This document shows, in pieces, positions 1 through 4,960 of a stretch of 5,428 nucleotides of DNA. Below the pieces are notes generated by a model. The model was not told the DNA's origin. It saw only the letters and a list, made by a program, of their open reading frames with translations, and searched no databases. How positions within the stretch are numbered: the stretch's first letter is position 1; each line of letters begins with the position of its first letter. This DNA comes from a bacterium (GTDB taxonomy: Bacteria > Zixibacteria > MSB-5A5 > GN15 > FEB-12). Position numbers and translations under genes: made by a program. The stretch covers positions 1 through 5,428 of the forward strand of contig DAOWIM010000322.1 of the NCBI GenBank assembly GCA_030640905.1, read 5' to 3'.

Positions 1-1
1 C

Positions 2-709
2 CTGGCTTTTGTTGTCCTGCTCTTTTTTCTATTGGGACTGCTGACACGCATCCCATTTCTGGGCGAATGGCTCCTGACAATTCTTTTTGTTCTGCCAAGT
101 TTTGTGGTCGCTTTTTTGGTGGTGATAATCTCTGGGATACTGGTAGTCTCGTTTGTTCTTCTTCCGGCGGTGGCGTCGGCGGAACGGCAGGGCGAGACTT
201 TTGCCTCGATACTTGAGACTTTTTCAACTGTTATCCGACAGCCGGTTCGATGGCTCAGCTATACGTTCTATGCGGTTGTTACCGCCAAATTTTGCGGATT
301 TGTCTATGCCTATTTCTGCTACCGGGCGGTCCAGTTTTCGGTCTGGGCGACCGGGCTTGGCGGCGGGGAGAAAATCCGTCAGACGGTAGCATCGGGTCTT
401 TCGCATTTGCCGTATCGCTCCGACGTTGCCGATGCAACCCTCAATGCTTTCCCTGGAATTGACTGGGGATTTTCGGTCGCTCGCTGGGCGCGGGGTGGTG
501 GCGATGACGCGGTCGGGTATTTGATGGCGATAATGCTGTTTGTGATCTTTGCTTCGATAATCGGTTACATGCTGGCGGTGGTGGCATCGGCGCAGGCGCG
601 TGGATTTGTGGCGATCCGGTATATCAAGGACAACTACGATATTTCAGAAGAAGACTCTCTCTTTTTCATCGACGAGCACGTCAACCCGCCGATCGACGAG
701 GAGGGGTGA
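2..709 (+). CDS. Multi-pass membrane protein of unknown function (5' end outside window)
   Basis: The reading frame is open from the first bases of the window to a TGA at 707-709, so the start lies upstream; 235 residues are visible. The TTG at 32 is internal to a hydrophobic run and is not a credible start. Hydrophobic stretches lie at about visible residues 1-18, 23-58 (long enough for one or two spans), 82-119 and 168-195. Between the second and third is a polar amphipathic piece beginning LPAVASAERQGETFASILE, a layout (conserved proline, Glu-Arg, then a short helix before the next span) like that of several bacterial multi-pass proteins of unknown role. A soluble middle part (about 120-165) is Gly/Ala rich, and the C-terminus is an acidic tail ending PPIDEEG. 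It is most likely an inner-membrane protein with the tail in the cytoplasm. I do not recognise a named family, so no function is given. The next gene starts 103 bases downstream. Confidence 0.8.
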   Translation: MAFVVLLFFLLGLLTRIPFLGEWLLTILFVLPSFVVAFLVVIISGILVVSFVLLPAVASAERQGETFASILETFSTVIRQPVRWLSYTFYAVVTAKFCGFVYAYFCYRAVQFSVWATGLGGGEKIRQTVASGLSHLPYRSDVADATLNAFPGIDWGFSVARWARGGGDDAVGYLMAIMLFVIFASIIGYMLAVVASAQARGFVAIRYIKDNYDISEEDSLFFIDEHVNPPIDEEG

Positions 710-721
710 GTTGGGTGCACA

Positions 722-743
722 CTTCGACTTCGCTCAGGGTGAC
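722..743. repeat. Short dispersed intergenic repeat (core ACTTCGCTCAGGGTGAC)
   Basis: The core ACTTCGCTCAGGGTGAC (727-743), preceded by CTTCG, matches from memory a short repeat that recurs in intergenic DNA of many unrelated bacterial genomes. When wrongly translated on the opposite strand it gives peptides of the HPERSEGS type. It lies in the 103-base spacer between the membrane-protein gene and the HEPN-like gene. The frame of the downstream gene stays open through it, which is why a naive annotation would extend that gene upstream. Only one copy is visible here, so its repetitive nature rests on recollection, not on the window. Confidence 0.5.
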
Positions 744-812
744 GTGGGATGTTGCGGCTCATCTCAACATATCGACCCTAATAGTTGGTTATCCATACGA
801 GAGGATTTAGGG

Positions 813-1445
813 GTGTACAAGCAGACGAAAGGGCTGTTTCTTAAGGAGGTTGATTACGAATATGTTTCGAATTCCGCCGGTCATTGGGATTACGCGGGAA
901 AGGTGATCAAGGCTGCACAGGAATTCAGAGAGATTTTCTACGCAGCACTTGAGCTAAGATTTGCAATAGAGAGGTTGTGCTTTGAGTACTTGGTTCTTCT
1001 GACCTACAAGAAAAGGCCCCTTTCTAAGAAGGAAAAGAAGCTCTTCAGGCCGGAAGACATACTGAAGCGAATTGAAAAGGAAGAGCCGTATCTGAATAAG
1101 ATGCTTCCATTTATTAACGAGATATTTCGACTTCACGGCCTAGATAGTCATGTGGAGCCCTTGGATGCCCAGTGGCTCAAGACATCATACGGCAGGCTGA
1201 ACAATTTCTTACATGCGCGAAAAGAACCGCTCAGTGATGATGAGAAGCAAGAGTTTTTTCAGTTTGTCCATGAGTCGTGGAAGAAGCTCTATCCCTACGT
1301 CAAAACTAAAGCCACGATAAGAGATATGCCGGATCACGCGCAGGCCATCTTTGACGCATATGCCAAAGATGAAATCGACCTGAATTCTGTGCGCAAAAGA
1401 CTGGAACTGTCGAACATACCACTTCACCTTCTGAATCCCCAATAA
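813..1445 (+). CDS. HEPN-like helical protein, function unknown, probably acquired
   Basis: The protein has 210 residues from GTG 813, chosen because GAGAGG at 799-804 sits 8 bases upstream and because the frame before it runs through a dispersed repeat and low-complexity Ser/Thr/Arg sequence. It is charged and apparently all-helical, with no signal peptide or membrane span. Helix-like segments include residues 34-62 (AAQEFREIFYAALELRFAIE then RLCFEYL) and 81-107. Near residue 121 comes WLKTSYGRLNNFLHA, giving R128-x5-H134, which fits the Rx4-6H signature of HEPN domains; many HEPN proteins are RNases or partners in toxin-antitoxin and defence systems. The family call is an inference from motif and helical pattern. 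No nucleotidyltransferase (MNT) partner is next to it. About 8 of 12 arginine codons are AGA/AGG, against almost none in panC, which suggests foreign origin. Its TAA overlaps the panC ATG by one base (TAATG). A TTG at 711 behind GAGGAGGGG is a less likely start. Confidence 0.7.
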   Translation: MYKQTKGLFLKEVDYEYVSNSAGHWDYAGKVIKAAQEFREIFYAALELRFAIERLCFEYLVLLTYKKRPLSKKEKKLFRPEDILKRIEKEEPYLNKMLPFINEIFRLHGLDSHVEPLDAQWLKTSYGRLNNFLHARKEPLSDDEKQEFFQFVHESWKKLYPYVKTKATIRDMPDHAQAIFDAYAKDEIDLNSVRKRLELSNIPLHLLNPQ

Positions 1446-2299
1446 TGCAAACGATCCGCTCCATAAAGAAAATGCAGGCCGTCGCCCGGCAGTTTGCCGC
1501 CGAGGGTAAGACTATCGGCTTAGTGCCGACAATGGGGTTCCTGCACGAAGGGCATCTGTCGCTGATTGATCGGGCTAAAAAAGCAGCCGATGTCGTCATC
1601 ACGACCATCTTCGTCAACCCGACCCAGTTTACCCCCCACGAAGACCTGACCAAGTACCCCCGCGACGAAAAAGGCGATATCCGAAAGATCAAAAGCGCTG
1701 GATGTGATATCGTTTTTATTCCCAAAGCGATTGATATCTACCCCGATGATTTCCAAACCTACGTGTCGGTCGAAAAACTGAGCCAGACTCTCGAAGGCGC
1801 TGCTCGGCCAACTCATTTCCGGGGCGTCACAACAATCGTTGCTAAGCTGTTTAATATCACCCGGCCCGATGTTGCCGTCTTTGGGATGAAAGATTTCCAG
1901 CAGGCGATTGTTCTCAAGCAGATGACACATGACCTCGGGTATCCGCTCAAGCTTATAATCGCACCGACAGTTCGCGAAAAAGATGGGCTGGCCATGTCGT
2001 CCCGGAACAAGTATTTTACGCCCGACCAACGCCCCGAGGCCCGGGCGCTCTACTATGCTCTTCGCACGGCAAAGGAGATGGTGGCCAGCGGAATTGATTC
2101 GGCCCGAAAGATCGAAAAAGAGATGCGGGCGGTGATTGCTGCGACCTGTCCATCGGCTGAAATCGACTATATCGCCTTCACCGACGATGTCGGCCTTAAG
2201 AAGGTCGGGAGAGTGGCTAAAAGTACTATCTGCTCACTGGCGGTTCGGATGCACCGGGTCCGCCTGATCGATAATATGAAGCTGACCGGCAGAGGGTAA
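1445..2299 (+). CDS. panC: Pantothenate synthetase (pantoate--beta-alanine ligase)
   Basis: Cytoplasmic enzyme that joins D-pantoate and beta-alanine with ATP to make pantothenate, the last step of vitamin B5 synthesis, through a pantoyl-adenylate intermediate. At 284 residues it is the usual family length. Visible signatures: PTMGFLHEGH at 28-37, with the HIGH-type histidines H34 and H37 for ATP; FVNPTQF at 56-62, with Q61 for pantoate; LEGAARPTHFRGV at 116-128; FGMKDFQQ at 146-153; and MSSRNKY at 184-190, the KMSKS-like loop. The C-terminal part has the family's IDYIAFTD and VRLIDN segments, so the enzyme looks complete and active. The start at ATG 1445 aligns with the family N-terminus. 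There is no purine-rich Shine-Dalgarno sequence before it, and the ATG overlaps the stop of the preceding gene (TAATG), so translation probably depends on coupling. Arginines are nearly all CGN. panD follows after a 253-base spacer; panB is not in the window. Confidence 0.97.
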   Translation: MQTIRSIKKMQAVARQFAAEGKTIGLVPTMGFLHEGHLSLIDRAKKAADVVITTIFVNPTQFTPHEDLTKYPRDEKGDIRKIKSAGCDIVFIPKAIDIYPDDFQTYVSVEKLSQTLEGAARPTHFRGVTTIVAKLFNITRPDVAVFGMKDFQQAIVLKQMTHDLGYPLKLIIAPTVREKDGLAMSSRNKYFTPDQRPEARALYYALRTAKEMVASGIDSARKIEKEMRAVIAATCPSAEIDYIAFTDDVGLKKVGRVAKSTICSLAVRMHRVRLIDNMKLTGRG

Positions 2300-2383
2300 G
2301 AGGCTGCCGAGGTGTCGAGTTGTTGTTGGAACTTATTGATCGACAAAACGTTAATAACGGGTGAGCAGAGGCCAGCAGATTAA

Positions 2384-2446
2384 GCGTAGCAGGGCAGGGG
2401 CTTGTCTCCCGCCAGCTAACGGCGGACATAAAGCCCGCCGCTACGC
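2384..2446. repeat. REP-like double-hairpin element bounded by GCGTAGC/GCTACGC
   Basis: A perfect 7-base inverted repeat (GCGTAGC at 2384-2390, GCTACGC at 2440-2446) encloses two smaller hairpins. The first pairs GGCAGGG (2393-2399) with CCCGCC (2408-2413), with one bulged A. The second pairs GGCGG (2421-2425) with CCGCC (2435-2439). The text, including GGCGGACATAAAGCCCGCC, resembles short palindromic intergenic repeats I recall from many bacterial genomes. One copy is present in this window, so dispersal is inferred. It could act as a structural 3' end for the panC transcript, but it has no T-tract. Confidence 0.5.
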
Positions 2447-2460
2447 GTCGAGATATGTAA

Positions 2461-2474
2461 AGTGGCTTGCCACT
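2461..2474. repeat. Perfect short hairpin AGTGGC-TT-GCCACT
   Basis: Six-base arms separated by TT form a near-perfect palindrome just after the double-hairpin element. The T-tract needed for an intrinsic terminator is missing, so this is either part of the neighbouring repeat or a DNA-binding palindrome. No role can be assigned from sequence alone. Confidence 0.4.
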
Positions 2475-2481
2475 CGTGCTT

Positions 2482-2507
2482 AAATTGCTTGCGCGGTTGA
2501 GCAATTT
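2482..2507. promoter_or_regulatory. 8-base inverted repeat upstream of panD (operator or weak terminator)
   Basis: AAATTGCT (2482-2489) and AGCAATTT (2500-2507) are perfect inverted copies around a 10-base centre, and the centre overlaps the possible upstream promoter element for panD. As RNA it is an AT-rich hairpin followed by TGTTAT, which would be a poor terminator. As DNA its position fits an operator. The sequence cannot decide between the two. Confidence 0.35.
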
Positions 2508-2518
2508 TGTTATATTTG
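2489..2518 (+). promoter_or_regulatory. Possible panD promoter, TTG-N19-TATATTTG
   Basis: TATATTTG at 2511-2518 matches the TAnnTTTG box described for Bacteroidetes promoters, with a TTG at 2489-2491, 19 bases upstream. Read as a sigma-70 promoter it is TTGCGC (2489-2494), 16 bases, TATATT (2511-2516). Either reading would start RNA near 2522 and give a leader of about 30 bases before the panD ATG. Short boxes of this kind arise by chance, so this is only a candidate. Confidence 0.3.
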
Positions 2519-2552
2519 TCGGCTGAAATGATGAGCGATTTGGATAAGACAA

Positions 2553-2906
2553 ATGCTGATTACTATCTGTAAATCGAAAATTCACCGTGCGACAATAACC
2601 GACGCCTGTCTGGATTATGTCGGGTCGATAACGATAGATTCCGATCTGATCAAAGCGGCCGATCTGGTGCCGTTTGAAAAAGTTCAGGTGGCCAATATCA
2701 ACAACGGTGAACGGTTCGAGACGTATGTGATTGAGGGTCCCGCCGGAAGTGGGGCGATTGCGCTCAATGGCGCCGCCGCTCGCAAAGGTCAGAAGGGTGA
2801 TCTGGTCATTATTATTGCCTACGGTCTTGTCGAAAAATCAGAAGCTGCTTTACTAAGACCTTTCATTGTGCATGTCGATCAGGATAACAAACAGGTCAAT
2901 TTGTAA
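2553..2906 (+). CDS. panD: Aspartate 1-decarboxylase proenzyme
   Basis: Cytoplasmic pyruvoyl enzyme that decarboxylates L-aspartate to beta-alanine, the substrate of PanC. The proenzyme of 117 residues is slightly shorter than the E. coli protein (126), with the difference at the C-terminus. It self-cleaves between G24 and S25 in the visible DYVGSITID segment; S25 becomes the pyruvoyl group. Other family residues are in place: K9 and H11 in KSKIHR, Y22, R54 and Y58 in ERFETY, and N72 in LNGAAA (71-76). Nothing suggests loss of function. ATG 2553 gives the family N-terminus MLITICKSKIHR. Only a weak GGA (2542-2544) precedes it, so initiation may not rely on a Shine-Dalgarno sequence. The uridylyltransferase gene follows 45 bases downstream with no visible terminator between, so the two are probably co-transcribed. 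Confidence 0.96.
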   Translation: MLITICKSKIHRATITDACLDYVGSITIDSDLIKAADLVPFEKVQVANINNGERFETYVIEGPAGSGAIALNGAAARKGQKGDLVIIIAYGLVEKSEAALLRPFIVHVDQDNKQVNL

Positions 2907-2951
2907 ATATCGGTTTGTTGGTCGCCCTAACATTTTCATACAGGTGAATCT

Positions 2952-3695
2952 GTGACAGAGAAAAAAGCTGCTATTGTACTGGCTGCCGGTAAGGGTAAAC
3001 GGATGAAGTCTGACCGGGCCAAAGTGCTCCACGAAGTCAACGGTCGGCCGATGATCTGCCGTGTGCTCGATACACTTAACGCGGTCAATTTTGAGAAGAT
3101 CGTCGTTGTTATCGGCTATCAGGGGGAGCAGGTTCAGGAGGCTCTGGCCGACTATGTAGTGGAGTTCGCCTGGCAACATGAGCAGCTTGGGACCGGTCAT
3201 GCCGTGATGATGACCGAGAATTTGATGCGCGATTTCGACGGCACCACGCTGGTGGCTCTTGGCGACGTTCCTTTTTTGTCGGTCGGCTCAATCAAACGTC
3301 TGCTTGAAACGCACCGCCAGACTGAGGCTTCGGCCACTTGTCTGTCGGCAGTAGTTGATGACGCCAGCGGCTATGGGCGAATTATCCGCAAGGGTGATAG
3401 CTCTATTCTGCTTGATATCATTGAGCATCGGGATGCCGATGAGGAGATTCGTCGGATCGGGGAGTTTAATACGGGCACTTTTTGTTTTGACAATCGCGCC
3501 CTTTTTACTGCTCTCAGCGAGCTTGGTAATGACAATTCCCAGCAGGAGTTCTATTTGACCGACTGCATTAAGATTATGCGTAACAAGAACTTGGCGACAT
3601 CGGTGGTTGCTGCCGATAATGCTGATGAAGTCGAGGGAGTCAACTCGATTGAGCAGTTGGAGAGGCTGGCCCGACTATTTTCTGACCGGGGGTGA
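2952..3695 (+). CDS. GlmU-type N-acetylglucosamine-1-phosphate uridylyltransferase, single-domain
   Basis: The 247-residue nucleotidyltransferase matches the N-terminal half of GlmU, which makes UDP-GlcNAc from GlcNAc-1-phosphate and UTP for peptidoglycan and lipopolysaccharide. Visible motifs: LAAGKGKRM at 10-18 with R17, then K24 in KVLH; QLGTGHA at 78-84; GDVP at 104-107 with the metal ligand D105; GYGR at 140-143; IEHRDA at 157-162; EFNTGT at 171-176; EFYLTD; and VEGVN ending at N231. All catalytic positions known from E. coli GlmU look conserved, with K16 where E. coli has Thr. The protein stops soon after the linker helix (EQLERLARLF) and lacks the whole left-handed beta-helix acetyltransferase domain (E. 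coli GlmU has 456 residues). No hexapeptide remnants follow the stop. GTG 2952 is the start, with AGGTGA at 2942-2947. Another sugar nucleotidyltransferase specificity is possible, but the motifs favour UDP-GlcNAc. Confidence 0.9.
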   Translation: MTEKKAAIVLAAGKGKRMKSDRAKVLHEVNGRPMICRVLDTLNAVNFEKIVVVIGYQGEQVQEALADYVVEFAWQHEQLGTGHAVMMTENLMRDFDGTTLVALGDVPFLSVGSIKRLLETHRQTEASATCLSAVVDDASGYGRIIRKGDSSILLDIIEHRDADEEIRRIGEFNTGTFCFDNRALFTALSELGNDNSQQEFYLTDCIKIMRNKNLATSVVAADNADEVEGVNSIEQLERLARLFSDRG

Positions 3696-3725
3696 GTTTT
3701 TTCTCGGCTCTGACCGGTTTTGAAA

Positions 3726-3828
3726 CGTCTAATTATTTAGACGGAGGAAAGCGCCAAGACGCTCATCCCGGCAGTTGGGATTAGTTCCGTTAACTGGGCG
3801 ACAAGTCGCCTTTTAACTTGGTGCGGAA
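3726..3828 (+). ncRNA. Candidate structured RNA leader or trailer (nested stem-loops)
   Basis: A perfect 7-bp hairpin pairs CGTCTAA (3726-3732) with TTAGACG (3737-3743) around TTAT. After GAGGAAA comes an 8-bp outer stem, GCGCCAAG (3751-3758) with CTTGGTGC (3817-3824), with one G-U pair. It encloses three hairpins: ATCCC/GGGAT (3765-3769, 3777-3781), AGTT/AACT (3783-3786, 3792-3795) and GGCGAC/GTCGCC (3797-3802, 3805-3810). The loop of the middle hairpin (CCG 3787-3789) can pair with CGG at 3824-3826, a possible pseudoknot. This matches no riboswitch or RNA class I can name. It may be a 5' leader of the next gene, a 3' trailer of the previous one, or a mobile palindromic element. The layout is seen in the sequence; any function is inference. 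Confidence 0.4.
3797..3814 (+). terminator. Likely intrinsic terminator
   Basis: GGCGA (3797-3801) and TCGCC (3806-3810) form a GC-rich stem with a CAAG loop, followed at once by TTTT (3811-3814). It lies about 100 bases after the uridylyltransferase stop and would end the panD-uridylyltransferase transcript. The T-tract is short. A second T-run (TTTTT, 3833-3837) follows a weak GGT/ACC hairpin. The same stem is also part of the larger fold, so a conditional terminator is possible. Confidence 0.55.
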
Positions 3829-3883
3829 TACCTTTTTAGGTTGACGCGAAAGTGCCGATTAGATAGATTACGGAGTGATAAGT

Positions 3884-4387
3884 ATGAAAGCCCTGATAAA
3901 CACAATCATCGCAGCGAGTATTCTATTAGTTCTGGTTACGGCGGCCGGAGCGCAGTTGGTCCAGGAGGGGAATCTTGGTACGGCGAGGTCCGCCAATATT
4001 CTCGGGACCCCAGCGGCCAATTCTGCATTTTCGCTGATTGATCTCTCGCGTGTCAAATGGTCTAACAGCTATTCGGTTTCGTTTTTTTCCGGAGGTAACT
4101 ACTCCGGTTCGGTGGGACTGTTCAACACGATGATGAACTACCAATTGACCCCCAACCTGTCGTTGGCGCTGAATATGGGAGTGCTTCATAACGCCGGTGC
4201 TCTTCAGGGCAACAGTCAGAGTGATGCGACTTTCCTTCCCGGCTTCCAGCTTGACTGGCGCCCGTCGAAACAGTTCAGTCTGTCTGTAGCGGTGCAGCGG
4301 TATGTGGGTTACTATGGGTCAATGCTCCCGTACAATCAGCGGCTTCATTATCTAAACAAACCTTTTAATAGTAGCCAAGAGGAGTGA
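3884..4387 (+). CDS. Secreted, probable small outer-membrane beta-barrel protein
   Basis: The 167-residue protein begins with a classic signal peptide: MK, a hydrophobic core IIAASILLVLVT, and an AGA cleavage site after residue 23 (mature N-terminus QLVQEGNLG). ATG 3884 is chosen over the in-frame GTG at 3875 because GGAG at 3872-3875 lies 8 bases upstream and because Met-Lys begins a normal signal peptide. The mature part alternates polar and hydrophobic residues with many aromatic, Ser, Gly and Asn residues (SNSYSVSFFSGGNYSGSVGL, LNMGV, FQLDWRPSKQFSLSVAVQRY), typical of amphipathic beta-strands in outer-membrane barrels. It resembles short unnamed barrel-like proteins I recall from FCB-group genomes, but I know no named family or function. 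It ends in a hydrophilic tail (NSSQEE) and not in a terminal aromatic residue, so recognition by BamA is uncertain. It has its own long upstream region and is probably a separate transcription unit. Confidence 0.75.
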   Translation: MKALINTIIAASILLVLVTAAGAQLVQEGNLGTARSANILGTPAANSAFSLIDLSRVKWSNSYSVSFFSGGNYSGSVGLFNTMMNYQLTPNLSLALNMGVLHNAGALQGNSQSDATFLPGFQLDWRPSKQFSLSVAVQRYVGYYGSMLPYNQRLHYLNKPFNSSQEE

Positions 4388-4462
4388 ATAACCTGATCAC
4401 TCGATTCTAACCACCCCTTTGCCAGCCGGGCTATTCCCAGTGCCCACTCAAGTTGACAGATA

Positions 4463-4951
4463 TTGATTTATCCAAAGAAACCCAGAATTAGAAAACGGTC
4501 AATTAGACTGACCGAAATTATCCTCGGCACTCTGTTGTTGGCGGTCTCCTGGTGCGTGATTGTCTATGTCTTGCGCTTGACTGCAAGTGTGACGGAAGTC
4601 GAAGCTGTGCCGCTGTATTCGGTCAATTTGCAGATAGCTGACGGGACACGGACCAGCGGTGTGGCAAAAGCGATGGCCGAAAGGCTGGAGGCGTATTCTG
4701 ATTCTGAGATATCGATTCGGGTGGTTGAGATCAATTCGTTTAAGCGACAGCCGCTAGCAGAGTCATTTGTTGTCTCGCGAGTGGAGGACAAATCAGCCGC
4801 CGAAAAACTGGCCACGATGATCGGGGTTGATCGATCAACAGTCGAGTATCGCCCTCTTGAAAATAATTCTGAACAAATATCGGTGACGCTGGTCATTGGT
4901 GATGATTACCAACGAATAAACAGTATTCTGGAATCGACAGAGGAGAAGTAG
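4463..4951 (+). CDS. Membrane-anchored LytR_C-domain protein
   Basis: The 162-residue protein has a basic cytoplasmic N-terminus (KKPRIRKRSIR), one transmembrane helix at about 18-37, and an exported domain from about 53 to 150 that matches the LytR C-terminal domain (LytR_C): VNLQIADGTRTSGVAKAMAERL at the start, a middle segment with VSRVEDKSAAEKLATMIGV, and VTLVIGDDY near the end. This domain is found at the C-terminus of some LytR-CpsA-Psr envelope proteins and also alone; the catalytic LCP domain is absent here. The role is probably in the cell envelope, but the domain's function is not well defined. The start is TTG 4463: an in-frame TGA at 4454-4456 leaves only two codons before it, no ATG is available before the membrane helix, and no good Shine-Dalgarno sequence is seen. 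rsfS starts 9 bases after its stop, so the two form an operon, an association also seen between LytR-type genes and rsfS elsewhere. Confidence 0.82.
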   Translation: MIYPKKPRIRKRSIRLTEIILGTLLLAVSWCVIVYVLRLTASVTEVEAVPLYSVNLQIADGTRTSGVAKAMAERLEAYSDSEISIRVVEINSFKRQPLAESFVVSRVEDKSAAEKLATMIGVDRSTVEYRPLENNSEQISVTLVIGDDYQRINSILESTEEK

Positions 4952-4960
4952 CAGGAGATT

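Larger units (their letters stand above)
2300..2552. other. panC-panD spacer with inverted repeats; no gene
   Basis: This 253-base stretch contains no credible reading frame. It carries, in order: a perfect palindrome-like CGTTA-A-TAACG at 2349-2359; a double-hairpin repeat at 2384-2446; a tight AGTGGC-TT-GCCACT hairpin at 2461-2474; an 8-base inverted repeat at 2482-2507; and a possible promoter box at 2511-2518 before panD. The spacer separates two genes of one pathway and probably allows panD to be transcribed on its own. Confidence 0.6.
3696..3883. other. Structured spacer after the uridylyltransferase gene
   Basis: The 188 bases hold no credible gene but are rich in complementary segments (see the separate structure and terminator entries). 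The last part has GGAG at 3872-3875, 8 bases before the ATG of the next gene. Confidence 0.6.

Noticed and set aside
600..812. Upstream extension of the HEPN-like gene to GTG 600 or TTG 711
   Set aside because: The extension would overlap the membrane-protein gene by over 100 bases or run through a dispersed repeat, and its sequence is low-complexity. GTG 813 has a well-placed GAGAGG.
1520..2029. Long antisense reading frame of about 169 codons opposite panC
   Set aside because: It lies wholly inside panC, a fully motif-supported gene, and has no recognisable protein features.
3720..3785. Resemblance to a cyclic-di-GMP-I riboswitch (AAAC, hairpin, then GGA...AAAGC)
   Set aside because: The similarity is limited to the first part. 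The conserved second stem and the closing 3' segment of that riboswitch class are not found.
3751..3824. A 74-base cloverleaf-like fold (outer stem plus three hairpins) suggesting a tRNA
   Set aside because: The first arm begins about 14 bases in instead of at position 10. There is no TTCGA-type T-loop, no 7-base anticodon loop in the right place and no CCA on either strand.
3841..3869. Sigma-70-like promoter TTGACG, 17 bases, TAGATT before the barrel gene
   Set aside because: RNA would start near 3876, after the GGAG ribosome-binding site at 3872-3875, leaving an almost leaderless message. It is not listed as a feature, though it could matter if initiation is leaderless.
4453..4458. Perfect -35 hexamer TTGACA just before the LytR_C gene
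   Set aside because: No acceptable -10 lies 16-18 bases downstream, and the expected position falls inside the coding region.
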